Assembly (NCBI GenBank): GCA_002255065.1
Contig: NJEF01000072.1
Span: 1-5,566 of the forward strand
Length of the DNA: 5,566 nucleotides
DNA from: Desulfurococcales archaeon ex4484_204
Lineage (GTDB): Archaea > Thermoproteota > Thermoprotei_A > Sulfolobales > NBVN01
Reading direction: 5' to 3'
Shown here: positions 1-5,181 of the stretch, piece after piece
Layout of the letters: the number at the start of each line of letters is the position of its first letter
Numbering within the stretch: position 1 is the stretch's first letter
Translations under genes and position numbers: made by a program
Notes under the pieces: generated by a model
Told to the model about the DNA's origin: nothing
Databases searched by the model: none
Seen by the model: the letters and a program-made list of their open reading frames with translations, nothing else

Positions 1-250
1 GCCTTTAGGGGGTTCGGAACTAAGTAGGCGTATGGCGTGATCCGTTTGTCCCTGGAGGGTTATTCCTTAGTAGATTAGGGTTGTTTGTGGTCGCCTCTAG
101 GGGCTTCCACCTCACCTAGAGGGCTCACCTTCACGGCTCATCCCGTGGGTTCATGGGTGGCTGTCGAGCCTAACGGCACGGGGCCCCCATCTAGGGCCTG
201 ACCTTCGGGCTCGGAGCTGGGCCCCATCACCCCGCAGCGCCCCTAACCAG
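1..250 (-). ncRNA. Candidate structured RNA, family not recognised (may continue beyond the window)
   Basis: This GC-rich stretch has no ORF with convincing protein character on either strand. It contains several inverted repeats: CCTCTAGG 94-101 with CCTAGAGG 115-122, GGCTC 135-139 with GAGCC 166-170, CCCGTG 142-147 with CATGGG 152-157, GGGGCCC 180-186 with GGGCCCC 219-225, and inside the last one 194-201 with 205-212. The minus strand is proposed because a TATA-like element lies at 271-282, about 25 bases before position 250. However, the G-U pairs in the 142-157 and 194-212 helices would favour a plus-strand RNA, so the strand is uncertain. I looked for SRP RNA (GGAAGG tetraloop region) and RNase P (GAGGAAA, ACAGNRA) signatures and found neither. 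The start near 250 and the extension past base 1 are inferences. Confidence 0.3.
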
Positions 251-270
251 CAATAAACTCCCCCAACCAA

Positions 271-282
271 TCATAATAAAGG
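271..282 (-). promoter_or_regulatory. TATA-like element facing the 1-250 segment
   Basis: Read on the minus strand this is CCTTTATTATGA, the most AT-rich patch in the area and similar to archaeal TATA boxes. It sits just downstream of the ParB-like gene's stop and about 25 bases before position 252, so it could drive a minus-strand RNA across 1-250. The T-rich run could instead be the transcription terminator of the ParB-like gene, or serve both roles. Confidence 0.3.
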
Positions 283-285
283 TTC

Positions 286-549
286 CTACCCCTTTACCTC
301 AACCATGTAGTTAACTATTAGTGCTGGCGCGTACCTCGCCCCGAGAGCCCTGAAGGCCTCAACTATGTGGTGCCCGTCGATGATGACCCCCTCAGCGCTA
401 ACTATTACAGGCCTTAACACGGCGTTAATGGAGGCTATAGGGGCCGCTATCAGCCTTCCCTCACTTAAGTACCTGTAGCTAGCTAGGTTTGTTAGTGGGG
501 TGCTGTGGGGGTAAGGAAGGTCTTCGTTAAGTCCGTGCTTAACAGGCAC
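286..549 (-). CDS. Small ParB-like (ParB/sulfiredoxin-fold) domain protein
   Basis: The predicted protein is 87 residues from the GTG at 549. Its C-terminal half matches the ParB/sulfiredoxin fold: a strand RPVIVSAEGVIIDGHH, a helix with EAFRALG, and a final strand ALIVNYMVEV. In archaeal relatives, including the free serine kinase SerK group, the core motif is DGHHR; here it is DGHH followed by Ile (about residues 58-62), so the usual Arg is missing. An N-terminal LPYPHS segment is also typical. The frame is open to an ATG at 633, but that extension only mirrors the radical SAM gene's Cys motif. GTG 549 is the only common start between that ATG and the conserved part. It gives a head-to-head overlap of 45 bases with the next gene. 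A stand-alone domain this short may bind nucleotide or act with a partner; the function is not known. Confidence 0.65.
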   Translation of the reverse strand: MPVKHGLNEDLPYPHSTPLTNLASYRYLSEGRLIAAPIASINAVLRPVIVSAEGVIIDGHHIVEAFRALGARYAPALIVNYMVEVKG

Positions 550-1380
550 AGGAGGGATAGGTGGTTCCTCGACGAGTACTCCGTTAACCCCTACTACGGA
601 TGCCCCTTCAACTGCGTTTACTGCTACACCCACGGGGGTAGGTACGGGGTGCGCGGGGGGCTAGCCGTTAAGGTTAACGCCCCTGCTGTCCTCGATAGGG
701 AGCTGTGGAGGCGTGGTAGGAGGGGTGAGTACGGCTTCATAGCGCTTAGCTCGGCAACCGAGCCCTGGGGGCTAGGTGTTGAGGATAGGTACGGGGTTAC
801 TAGGAGGTGCCTCAGGGTCATCCTCAGGCATAGGTTCCCTGTTCACTGCCTAACTAAGTCGACCCTGATTACCAGGGACCTTGACATACTGGCTGAGTTG
901 AGGGGGAGGGCTAGGCTGCCAGCAGACCTTCAGGGAGTGGTTAGGGATGGGATCCTAATAACCTTCTCCCTATCAACCCTTAGGGACGAGGTAGCTGAGG
1001 TGTTCGAGCCCAGGGCCCCGCCCCCTAGGGAGAGGCTCAACACGTTGGCTAGGGTTAGGGAGGAGGGCTTCACTGCAGGTATATCCTATATACCTGTTCT
1101 GCCCTTCATAACCGACTCCGAGGTCGAGGAGATGGCTAGGGTTGCTAAGGATTTAGGGGCCGACTACGTCTTCTTCGCCCCCCTAACCCTCGAGGGTAGG
1201 GAGGTGTACCTAAGGGTTTTAGAGAGCAGGTACCCGGAGCTAGTAGCTAGGTATGAGGAGCTTTACAGAGGTCGCACCCCCCTGAAGCAATACGTAGCGA
1301 GGTTCTACAGGGAGGTGTTGAAGCACCTGGAGAGGTACGGGCTGAGGTTCGGCATCACTGAGGTAGACCTAGGTGTTTAG
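505..1380 (+). CDS. SPL-family (spore photoproduct lyase-like) radical SAM protein, COG1533 type
   Basis: This 291-residue protein has the radical SAM signature C33-x3-C37-x2-C40 in the context NPYYGCPFNCVYC, which binds the [4Fe-4S] cluster that cleaves S-adenosylmethionine. Further SPL-family marks are the SATEPWG block (about 83-89), TKSTLITRDLDIL (117-129), and the FSLSTLRDE to EPRAPPPRERL region (154-178). The length is normal for archaeal COG1533 proteins, which are widespread, act in the cytoplasm and have no established substrate. The name SPL reflects homology, not proof of DNA repair. GTG 505 is the first possible start after an in-frame stop at 493, and a GGGGTG patch just before it could be a weak ribosome site. 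GTG 535 is an alternative, but it would remove the family-like N-terminus. Its 5' end overlaps the divergent ParB-like gene. Confidence 0.92.
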   Translation: MGVRKVFVKSVLNRHRRDRWFLDEYSVNPYYGCPFNCVYCYTHGGRYGVRGGLAVKVNAPAVLDRELWRRGRRGEYGFIALSSATEPWGLGVEDRYGVTRRCLRVILRHRFPVHCLTKSTLITRDLDILAELRGRARLPADLQGVVRDGILITFSLSTLRDEVAEVFEPRAPPPRERLNTLARVREEGFTAGISYIPVLPFITDSEVEEMARVAKDLGADYVFFAPLTLEGREVYLRVLESRYPELVARYEELYRGRTPLKQYVARFYREVLKHLERYGLRFGITEVDLGV

Positions 1381-1416
1381 GGGCCGGGGTAAGAGTTCCT
1401 CATAAAGTGGGTAACG

Positions 1417-1524
1417 GTGAAGTTCACTGACGTGGACGGTAAGGAGAAGACTATCAACGTAGTTGGGAGGAAGATGGACCAGCTGTACAACACGATAGTT
1501 AAGCTGTGGAGGAAGGAGGGTTAA
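1417..1524 (+). CDS. Very small ORF, hypothetical protein of 35-43 residues
   Basis: From GTG 1417 this reads as a 35-residue protein that is basic and amphipathic: a turn (DVDGKEK), a strand (TINVV) and a helix ending in LYNTIVKLWRKEG. Codon choice (AAG, GAG, AGG, GTT, GGG) matches the neighbouring genes, which supports coding. The frame is open back to a stop at 1390. The residues before GTG, KWVTV, continue a beta-hairpin pattern with TINVV, so the true start may be upstream, possibly a rare ATA at 1402. It lies 36 bases after the SPL gene with no visible promoter, so co-transcription with it is likely. A T-run follows the stop. I do not recognise a family, and the opposite-strand ORF here looks like a shadow. 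Confidence 0.5.
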   Translation: MKFTDVDGKEKTINVVGRKMDQLYNTIVKLWRKEG

Positions 1525-1528
1525 CACC

Positions 1529-1533
1529 TTTTT
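1529..1533 (+). terminator. T-run after the small ORF
   Basis: Five T residues lie five bases after the stop at 1522-1524, in the context CACCTTTTTACC. Oligo-T is the usual archaeal termination signal, and this would end the SPL-small ORF transcript. The same bases also resemble a TATA box that could start a short RNA near 1556. Confidence 0.35.
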
Positions 1534-1565
1534 ACCTATCCATGCGTTCCCATCCCAGCTATTTA

Positions 1566-1586
1566 GCAGGGGTTTCACGCCCCTGC
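1566..1586. repeat. 7-bp perfect hairpin
   Basis: GCAGGGG (1566-1572) pairs perfectly with CCCCTGC (1580-1586) around a 7-base loop TTTCACG. The geometry resembles a tRNA arm, but no surrounding cloverleaf is present. It is one of three hairpins in the 1525-1755 gap. Confidence 0.5.
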
Positions 1587-1620
1587 ACACCTAACTAGGT
1601 AAGGCTTCAACACACCCACA

Positions 1621-1662
1621 CCGGGTTGATCCGCCTTGAGACCCACCTACGCGGTTAGCCGG
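1621..1662. repeat. Two-part stem-loop with internal loop
   Basis: CCGG 1621-1624 pairs with CCGG 1659-1662, and CCGC 1631-1634 pairs with GCGG 1651-1654. They are separated by an asymmetric internal loop (GTTGAT against TTAG). A second short hairpin, GGGCT 1661-1665 with AGCCC 1669-1673, overlaps and could be an alternative pairing. No kink-turn or box C/D motif is complete. Confidence 0.3.
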
Positions 1663-1677
1663 GCTGTAAGCCCTTAA

Positions 1678-1717
1678 GGGTGCAGGGCCCGCAATACTCA
1701 TAGCTCGGGCCGCACCC
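1678..1717. repeat. Strong bulged hairpin just upstream of a TATA box
   Basis: GGGTGC 1678-1683 pairs with GCACCC 1712-1717, and GGCCCG 1686-1691 pairs with CGGGCC 1706-1711. That makes twelve base pairs with a two-base AG bulge and a 14-base loop. An ACA follows at 1720-1722, recalling H/ACA-like guide RNAs, but the internal loop is too small for a normal guide pocket. It ends about 10 bases before the TATA box of the downstream gene, so it could instead be an operator or a terminator of upstream transcription. Confidence 0.45.
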
Positions 1718-1726
1718 CTACAGCTA

Positions 1727-1735
1727 AGATATAAT
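1727..1735 (+). promoter_or_regulatory. TATA box for the B12/radical SAM gene
   Basis: AGATATAAT is centred about 25 bases before the ATG at 1756. That spacing places the transcription start at or next to the start codon, giving a leaderless mRNA as is common in Crenarchaeota. There is no Shine-Dalgarno sequence before the ATG, which agrees. Confidence 0.6.
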
Positions 1736-1755
1736 GCTGCCAGCGCTGTCGGTTA

Positions 1756-3366
1756 ATGGGGGCCGTAGTGCTTAGGGTAGCTGTTGTTGACTGCCTAGCT
1801 AGGGGCAGGGTTGGTAGGAGGGTAGCTACGGTTGACGCTATCGGCGCTGGCCCCCGCCTGGTCGTAGGGATCGCTGAGTCGCTAGGCCATAGAGCCGACC
1901 TACTCATGTGTGAGGAAGCCGTTAAGAAGCCCTCGGCCCTGAAGGGCTACGAGGTCCTCATGGTCTCGGGGATGAGCGTTGACGTGCCCTCAATGGTTAA
2001 GGTTGTTAGGAGGTGGGGACGTGGGCCCTCAGTAGCTGGGGGGCCTGCCTTCGTTGACTACGACTCCCTGCTTAGAGGGGGCTTCGACTACGTAGTCTGG
2101 GGTGAGGGCGAGGCACCCATTCCCGACCTCCTTAAGCACCTAGACCTAGGAACTGAACCTACAGGCGTTCTGAACCTCATCTATAGGGGTGAGGGGGGTA
2201 GGGTGGTGAGGAACCCGGGCCCCCCATACCTGAACTACCCGCCCCTATGGATGTACAGGCCATCGGTTAGGGCTGTAACTAACTACCCGGGGTGGTGGGG
2301 CGCTAGGGTATATGTTGAGGTTGTTAGAGGGTGCAGCAACTTCCTTAGACCTACCTTAAGGTTGCCTAACGGTAGGGCGTGCATTAAGTGCGATAACTGC
2401 AGGTCCCCTAACCTCGAGGTAAGGCTTCAATGCCCTATAGGTATACCACCGGGCTGCGGGTACTGCTCGGTGCCAGCGCTCTTCGGCCCAGCTAGGTCTA
2501 GGCCCTTAGAGGACGTGGTTTGGGAGGTTAGAGGCCTCATCAAGGCAGGGGTTACGAGGGTTGTTCTAAGCGCCCCGGACTTCCTAGACTACGGTAGGGA
2601 CTGGCTAGTAGCCCCTAAACCCCTAACGAACCCTAGGGAGCCACCTCCGAACCTAGGGGCTATTGAGTCCCTACTTAAGGAGGTAACATCGATACCTGAG
2701 GTCTCCTCAGGGGACGCGTATGTAATGGTTGAGAACGTTAAGCCGAACCTGGTGAGTAGGGAGGTAGCTGAGGCCCTGGGTAGGTACCTCAGAGGGACCC
2801 CCATCCATATAGGTCTTGAGTCAGGGGATAGGGAGCACCACACCGCCTTAGGGAGGCCCTCAACAGTTGACGAGGTTGTTGAGGCCGTTAAGCTCCTCAG
2901 GTCCGTGGGGCTGAAGCCCTACATATACGTAATACACGGGCTCCCAGGGGAGTCCAGGAGGACCGTTAAGGCAACTGCTAGGGTTGTTAAGGAGCTGTTC
3001 AGTTTAGGGGTTGAGAAGGTAACCCTGTACAGGTTCACACCCCTTAAGGGAACGGCTTTCGAGGGCTTCAAGCCCCCGCCCCCAGCAGTTAAGTCCCCGA
3101 GGGCTAGGAGCCTGTACTGGCTTGTTAGGAGGCTTAACCTTGAGGGCAAGCGCAGGCTCGTAGGCGCTACCGTTAAGGCCGTTGTTGCGGGGGCTGCCAG
3201 GGATGGGTTAGTAGCATACACACTCCCCCACGGCCCCGTCGTTAAGGTCCCCGGGGGTAGGGGTTTAATGGGTAAGGTCGTTGAGGTCAGGGTTACCGAA
3301 GCCGTTAGCGACAGGGTTGTTAGGGGGGACGTGATTAGGGTTCTTAGAAGCGCGTTAGGGGGGTAG
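1756..3366 (+). CDS. B12-binding domain radical SAM protein with C-terminal TRAM domain
   Basis: This 536-residue protein has three parts. Residues about 20-125 resemble a cobalamin-binding-like Rossmann domain (DAIGAGPRL, VLMVSGMSVD, AGGPAF, VVWGEGEAP) without the DxHxxG base-off motif. Residues about 185-440 are a radical SAM core, with C234 and C237 in PPGCGYCSVP, the GLESGD motif (353-358) and GLPGES (395-400). Residues about 465-530 look like a TRAM beta-barrel, an RNA-binding module also found in tRNA-modifying methylthiotransferases. The first cluster cysteine is either C193 (in the usual VVRGC position) or C226. The segment 194-233 contains C209, C212, C215 and C226, which could bind a second metal centre. 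The TRAM domain suggests an RNA or ribosomal substrate by inference; the actual reaction is unknown. The start is fixed by the TATA box 25 bases upstream. The general layout recalls archaeal COG1031/COG1032 proteins. Confidence 0.9.
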   Translation: MGAVVLRVAVVDCLARGRVGRRVATVDAIGAGPRLVVGIAESLGHRADLLMCEEAVKKPSALKGYEVLMVSGMSVDVPSMVKVVRRWGRGPSVAGGPAFVDYDSLLRGGFDYVVWGEGEAPIPDLLKHLDLGTEPTGVLNLIYRGEGGRVVRNPGPPYLNYPPLWMYRPSVRAVTNYPGWWGARVYVEVVRGCSNFLRPTLRLPNGRACIKCDNCRSPNLEVRLQCPIGIPPGCGYCSVPALFGPARSRPLEDVVWEVRGLIKAGVTRVVLSAPDFLDYGRDWLVAPKPLTNPREPPPNLGAIESLLKEVTSIPEVSSGDAYVMVENVKPNLVSREVAEALGRYLRGTPIHIGLESGDREHHTALGRPSTVDEVVEAVKLLRSVGLKPYIYVIHGLPGESRRTVKATARVVKELFSLGVEKVTLYRFTPLKGTAFEGFKPPPPAVKSPRARSLYWLVRRLNLEGKRRLVGATVKAVVAGAARDGLVAYTLPHGPVVKVPGGRGLMGKVVEVRVTEAVSDRVVRGDVIRVLRSALGG

Positions 3367-3377
3367 AGCCCTACTAT

Positions 3378-3387
3378 CTTTTTAAGC
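3378..3387 (+). promoter_or_regulatory. TATA box for the MFS-like gene
   Basis: CTTTTTAAGC is a classic crenarchaeal TATA box centred about 29 bases before the GTG at 3412. It implies a leaderless or nearly leaderless mRNA, and separate transcription from the upstream radical SAM gene, whose stop is only 12 bases before it. Confidence 0.65.
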
Positions 3388-3411
3388 TTTCTAGAACCCC
3401 TTACTGCCTCG

Positions 3412-3966
3412 GTGCCAGCCATGGATAGGGGGAGGGTAGCGCTACTAGCTGTCGTACTAGGGTACAGCGCGTCCCTATCGGTTATCAACCTAGCCTCAAG
3501 CCTCAGGGTCCTGGACCTCACCGGGGCCCCTCAGTACCTAGCCCTAACAGTTACCGCTTACAACACCTCCTACGCAGCCATGAGCTCCACCTGGGCATGC
3601 GTATTCGTTGGTAGGGTGAGCAGGGTCGGGATGATGTCTATATCCCTTACAGCTATGGCGCTATCAGCTATAGGTATGGGGCTAACCCCCTCCCCCGCAG
3701 TAGTTGCAGCCCTCAACGCCTCCCCAGGCCTGTTCGCGGCAGTTGCTACGCCTGTAATGACGACCATATTCACCGACTACATAGGTAGGGACTCGAGGGC
3801 CGTTACGGAGCTCAACACCGCCTTCAGCACCGGCTTCATAGCTGAGTACGTAGCTGGCGCGGTGCTTAGGCATCTAGTACCCGCCTCCGTAACCCTGGTA
3901 GCTATGGGCTCCCTAATAGCGGTGCTAGCACCGGTAACAGCAGGCTTCCCCCGATGTTTAGGGTAG
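3412..3966 (+). CDS. MFS-like transporter, truncated after the N-terminal half
   Basis: The 184-residue product has about six hydrophobic segments (roughly 9-31, 41-67, 71-91, 96-120, 136-153 and 157-179), the size and layout of one half of a Major Facilitator Superfamily transporter. Full-length members have about 12 segments and 380-450 residues. The loop after segment 4 (TDYIGRDSRA, 121-130) and the small-residue-rich segment 5 are MFS-like; the substrate is not predictable. The frame ends abruptly in PRCLG and a TAG whose last base is the first base of an IS6-like inverted repeat, exactly where composition turns AT-rich. The stop therefore seems to have been created by insertion, and the protein is probably non-functional. 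GTG 3412 fits the TATA spacing; ATG 3421 is an alternative start. It could also be read as a six-segment membrane protein of another family. Confidence 0.72.
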   Translation: MPAMDRGRVALLAVVLGYSASLSVINLASSLRVLDLTGAPQYLALTVTAYNTSYAAMSSTWACVFVGRVSRVGMMSISLTAMALSAIGMGLTPSPAVVAALNASPGLFAAVATPVMTTIFTDYIGRDSRAVTELNTAFSTGFIAEYVAGAVLRHLVPASVTLVAMGSLIAVLAPVTAGFPRCLG

Positions 3967-3982
3967 TTCTGTTAACTTACTG
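3966..3982. repeat. Probable IS6-type terminal inverted repeat
   Basis: GTTCTGTT at 3966-3973 matches the conserved core of IS6-family ends. The next bases hold two imperfect direct copies (CTGTTAACTTA 3969-3979 and CTGTTGGTAAG 3980-3990) and a small hairpin CTTAC/GTAAG (3976-3980 with 3986-3990). It lies 46 bases from the transposase stop, the expected place. The partner repeat is absent from the window. Confidence 0.5.
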
Positions 3983-4011
3983 TTGGTAAGATGGAAAATA
4001 AAAATTTGAAC

Positions 4012-4217
4012 TTATGCGTTTGCTTCACCTGAAATAAACCTTGTCAATTTGGTTTGATGGTAAGTAGCTTCTCTTATCAAATCTTCCCAACCATTTTCTA
4101 TATTCAAATCAATCCCAAAAGCTTCACGGGAGTTTTACCTTTCAAGCTCGAATGAGGTCTTAAGAAGTTATAGTAAACAAACCAACCTCCTAACCAAATC
4201 TTAGCGGTTTCTTCACT
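4012..4217 (-). pseudogene. C-terminal fragment of IS6/IS240-like DDE transposase, frameshifted
   Basis: Read on the minus strand from 4217, the frame gives SEETAKIWLGGW then VYYNFLRPHSSLKGKTP, the characteristic tail of IS6/IS240 transposases just after the catalytic Glu region. Around 4124-4130 the frame must shift by one to continue as EAFGIDLNIENGWEDL and LIREATYHQTKLTRF, ending in a TAA at 4012-4014. In the original frame there are stops directly after the break. Only about 70 residues remain of an enzyme of roughly 220-240; the N-terminal and catalytic parts are gone, and a TAA precedes the first recognisable codon. It cannot be active. The family call rests on the W-x8-YNF-x-RPH-x-SL-x2-KTP pattern, which some other DDE families share. 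Confidence 0.7.
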
Positions 4218-4237
4218 TTAGAAAAGAAGTTAAGGGG

Positions 4238-4365
4238 TTGAAAGAAGAAATCGAGTTGTTAGATATGTTATCTGCTCTAGCTGAACTACTTGAACAAAAG
4301 GAATTTTGAAATACAAAGAACTAGGGAGGAAGATTAAGGAAGGTGGGAAGTTGAGGAGAATCTGA
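4238..4365 (+). CDS. Small helical ORF, split by one frameshift or a TTGA overlap
   Basis: From a TTG at 4238 the plus strand encodes a charged, Leu-rich helix (KEEIELLDMLSALAELLEQ) ending in a TGA at 4307-4309. The open frame extends back to 4205 as FRKEVKG. A second frame starts with a TTG at 4306, overlapping that stop, and encodes KYKELGRKIKEGGKLRRI to a TGA at 4363-4365. Joined by a single-base change in the TTTT run, the two would form one basic, helical protein of about 42 residues. Its end is two bases from the end of the convergent recombinase gene, which fits a real gene boundary. No ATG start suits the first part and I recognise no family, so this is low-confidence coding, possibly a remnant. 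Confidence 0.25.
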
Positions 4366-4367
4366 GG

Positions 4368-5120
4368 TTAAAGTAAGTTAGCAAGTTCCTTGATGTCTTT
4401 ATTAGCCGCATGCGTATAGATTTGGGTTGCTCTCAGGCTTTTATGTCCCAGTAACTGCTGAATATACCTATATCGCTCCCCAAATGTCTTGCAAAGCTAT
4501 GCCTTAAAGTGCGAGGAGTAACCTTCTTTTTATTCCTGCTTTTCCTCGCTGCATTCTTCACTATTTGCTGAATTGTTCTTCTGCTGTATTTTCTACCTCT
4601 TCGTGATATGAAAACTAAACCTTGCTTGTTAACACCAAAAATTTCCAGCATTTCTTTTAATTTCGAATGCAGGAACACAACCTTTTCCCCTTTAGCTGTT
4701 TTAACATGAATAATACCTCTATCAAAGTCTATGTCTTACCATTTCGGATTTCCTAACTTCATCTAAGCGGATGCCAGCATGGTAGAGAAACGTCAAAACA
4801 AGTTTGTGCTTAATGTTTGTAGTTACTTTAATTATTCCGCATACTTCTTCTCTGCTTAATACTGAAGGTAGTTTCAAACTCTTCTTAGCTAATGGCAGCT
4901 TCCCATTAAATTTCTCATTAAGCACGTTTTCGTGGAAGAATTTCAAAGCAATATAAGCACCTTCATGGTTGATCTGCTTTTATTGGAGTAAGAAAGCAAG
5001 AATTCTCGGGTGTTTTTCCAGATTTTAGAAACCTTATTCATAACTGAGATGTAAGCTTTGCCTGTTTGGTAAGAATGCTTCCTTAGCTTTATTTCTTCTA
5101 TGGGTCTGCCTACAACTCAT
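4368..5120 (-). pseudogene. XerA-like tyrosine recombinase/integrase, multiply frameshifted
   Basis: Joining three frames on the minus strand gives a nearly full-length archaeal XerA-type recombinase of about 250 residues. The N-terminal part includes VVGRPIEEIKLRKHSYQTGK and EFLLSYSNK. The middle has ALKFFHENVLNEKF, LPSVLSREEV and LTFLYHAGIRLDEVR with the first catalytic Arg. Then come DIDFDRGIIHVKTAKGEK with the catalytic Lys, TLRHSFARHL, and YIQQLLGHKSL with catalytic His and ATQIYTHAANKDIKEL with the Tyr nucleophile. Lesions include shifts near the start, around KV/SKIW (apparently a compensating pair), before GAYIALKFF, after DEVR, and after GSDI, plus a TAA in KW-stop-DIDFD. The HxxR box reads RTLR instead of HTLR. 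The start at ATG 5120 fits a TATA box 25 bases upstream. The gene once served integration or resolution of a mobile element; it is now dead unless the sequence is error-prone. Confidence 0.85.
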
Positions 5121-5140
5121 ATCGTTCCTGCGGCATAAGC

Positions 5141-5150
5141 TTTTAAAAAT
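5141..5150 (-). promoter_or_regulatory. TATA box of the recombinase gene
   Basis: TTTTAAAAAT on the plus strand (ATTTTTAAAA on the minus strand) is a strong TATA element centred 25 bases before the ATG at 5120, giving a leaderless transcript. It supports 5120 as the original start. Being nearly symmetric, it could also act in the plus direction. Confidence 0.5.
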
Positions 5151-5181
5151 TCGAGGCCATGAATAGGGTATGAACCAAAGA

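Larger units (their letters stand above)
3966..4217 (-). mobile_element. Remnant of an IS6-family insertion sequence (one end only)
   Basis: The segment starts with GTTCTGTTAACTTA, close to the GGTTCTGTTGCAAA-type ends known for IS6-family elements, and carries the 3' part of an IS6/IS240-like transposase reading away from the native chromosome. Elements of this family are about 800 bp, so more than half is missing and no second inverted repeat is visible in the window. The end lies exactly at the GC-to-AT composition break. The inner limit at 4217 is where transposase homology stops, so it is approximate. Confidence 0.6.

Noticed and set aside
1..250. SRP RNA or RNase P RNA
   Set aside because: Neither the SRP helix 8 GGAAGG/AGCA core nor the RNase P GAGGAAA and ACAGNRA blocks could be found on either strand.
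550..633. N-terminal extension of the ParB-like frame to ATG 633
   Set aside because: The added residues are Val/Pro-rich low-complexity sequence and lie exactly antisense to the conserved Cys motif of the SPL protein, so they are a mirror effect of that gene.
1566..1586. tRNA arm or split-tRNA fragment
   Set aside because: Read as an anticodon arm, the loop TTTCACG would have C at position 37 where a purine is expected. No D arm, T arm or acceptor stem can be built around it on either strand.
1369..1590. Minus-strand frame of 73 codons over the small ORF
   Set aside because: The plus-strand frame has neighbour-like codon use and a plausible fold, whereas the minus frame has neither and would span the T-run.
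1621..1640. Start of a 16S rRNA-like sequence (CCGGGTTGATCC)
   Set aside because: Similarity to the rRNA 5' end stops after about ten bases and nothing after it resembles rRNA.
2919..3521. Long minus-strand frame (200 codons) across the end of the radical SAM gene
   Set aside because: It is antisense to the well-supported TRAM region and its translation is Thr/Ser/Leu-rich with no recognisable domain, typical of shadows in this codon usage.
5164..5170. TAGGGTA, also present at 3959-3965 beside the IS end, as a target-site duplication
   Set aside because: Only seven bases match, there is no inverted repeat next to the second copy, and AT-rich sequence continues beyond it, so chance is the simpler explanation.
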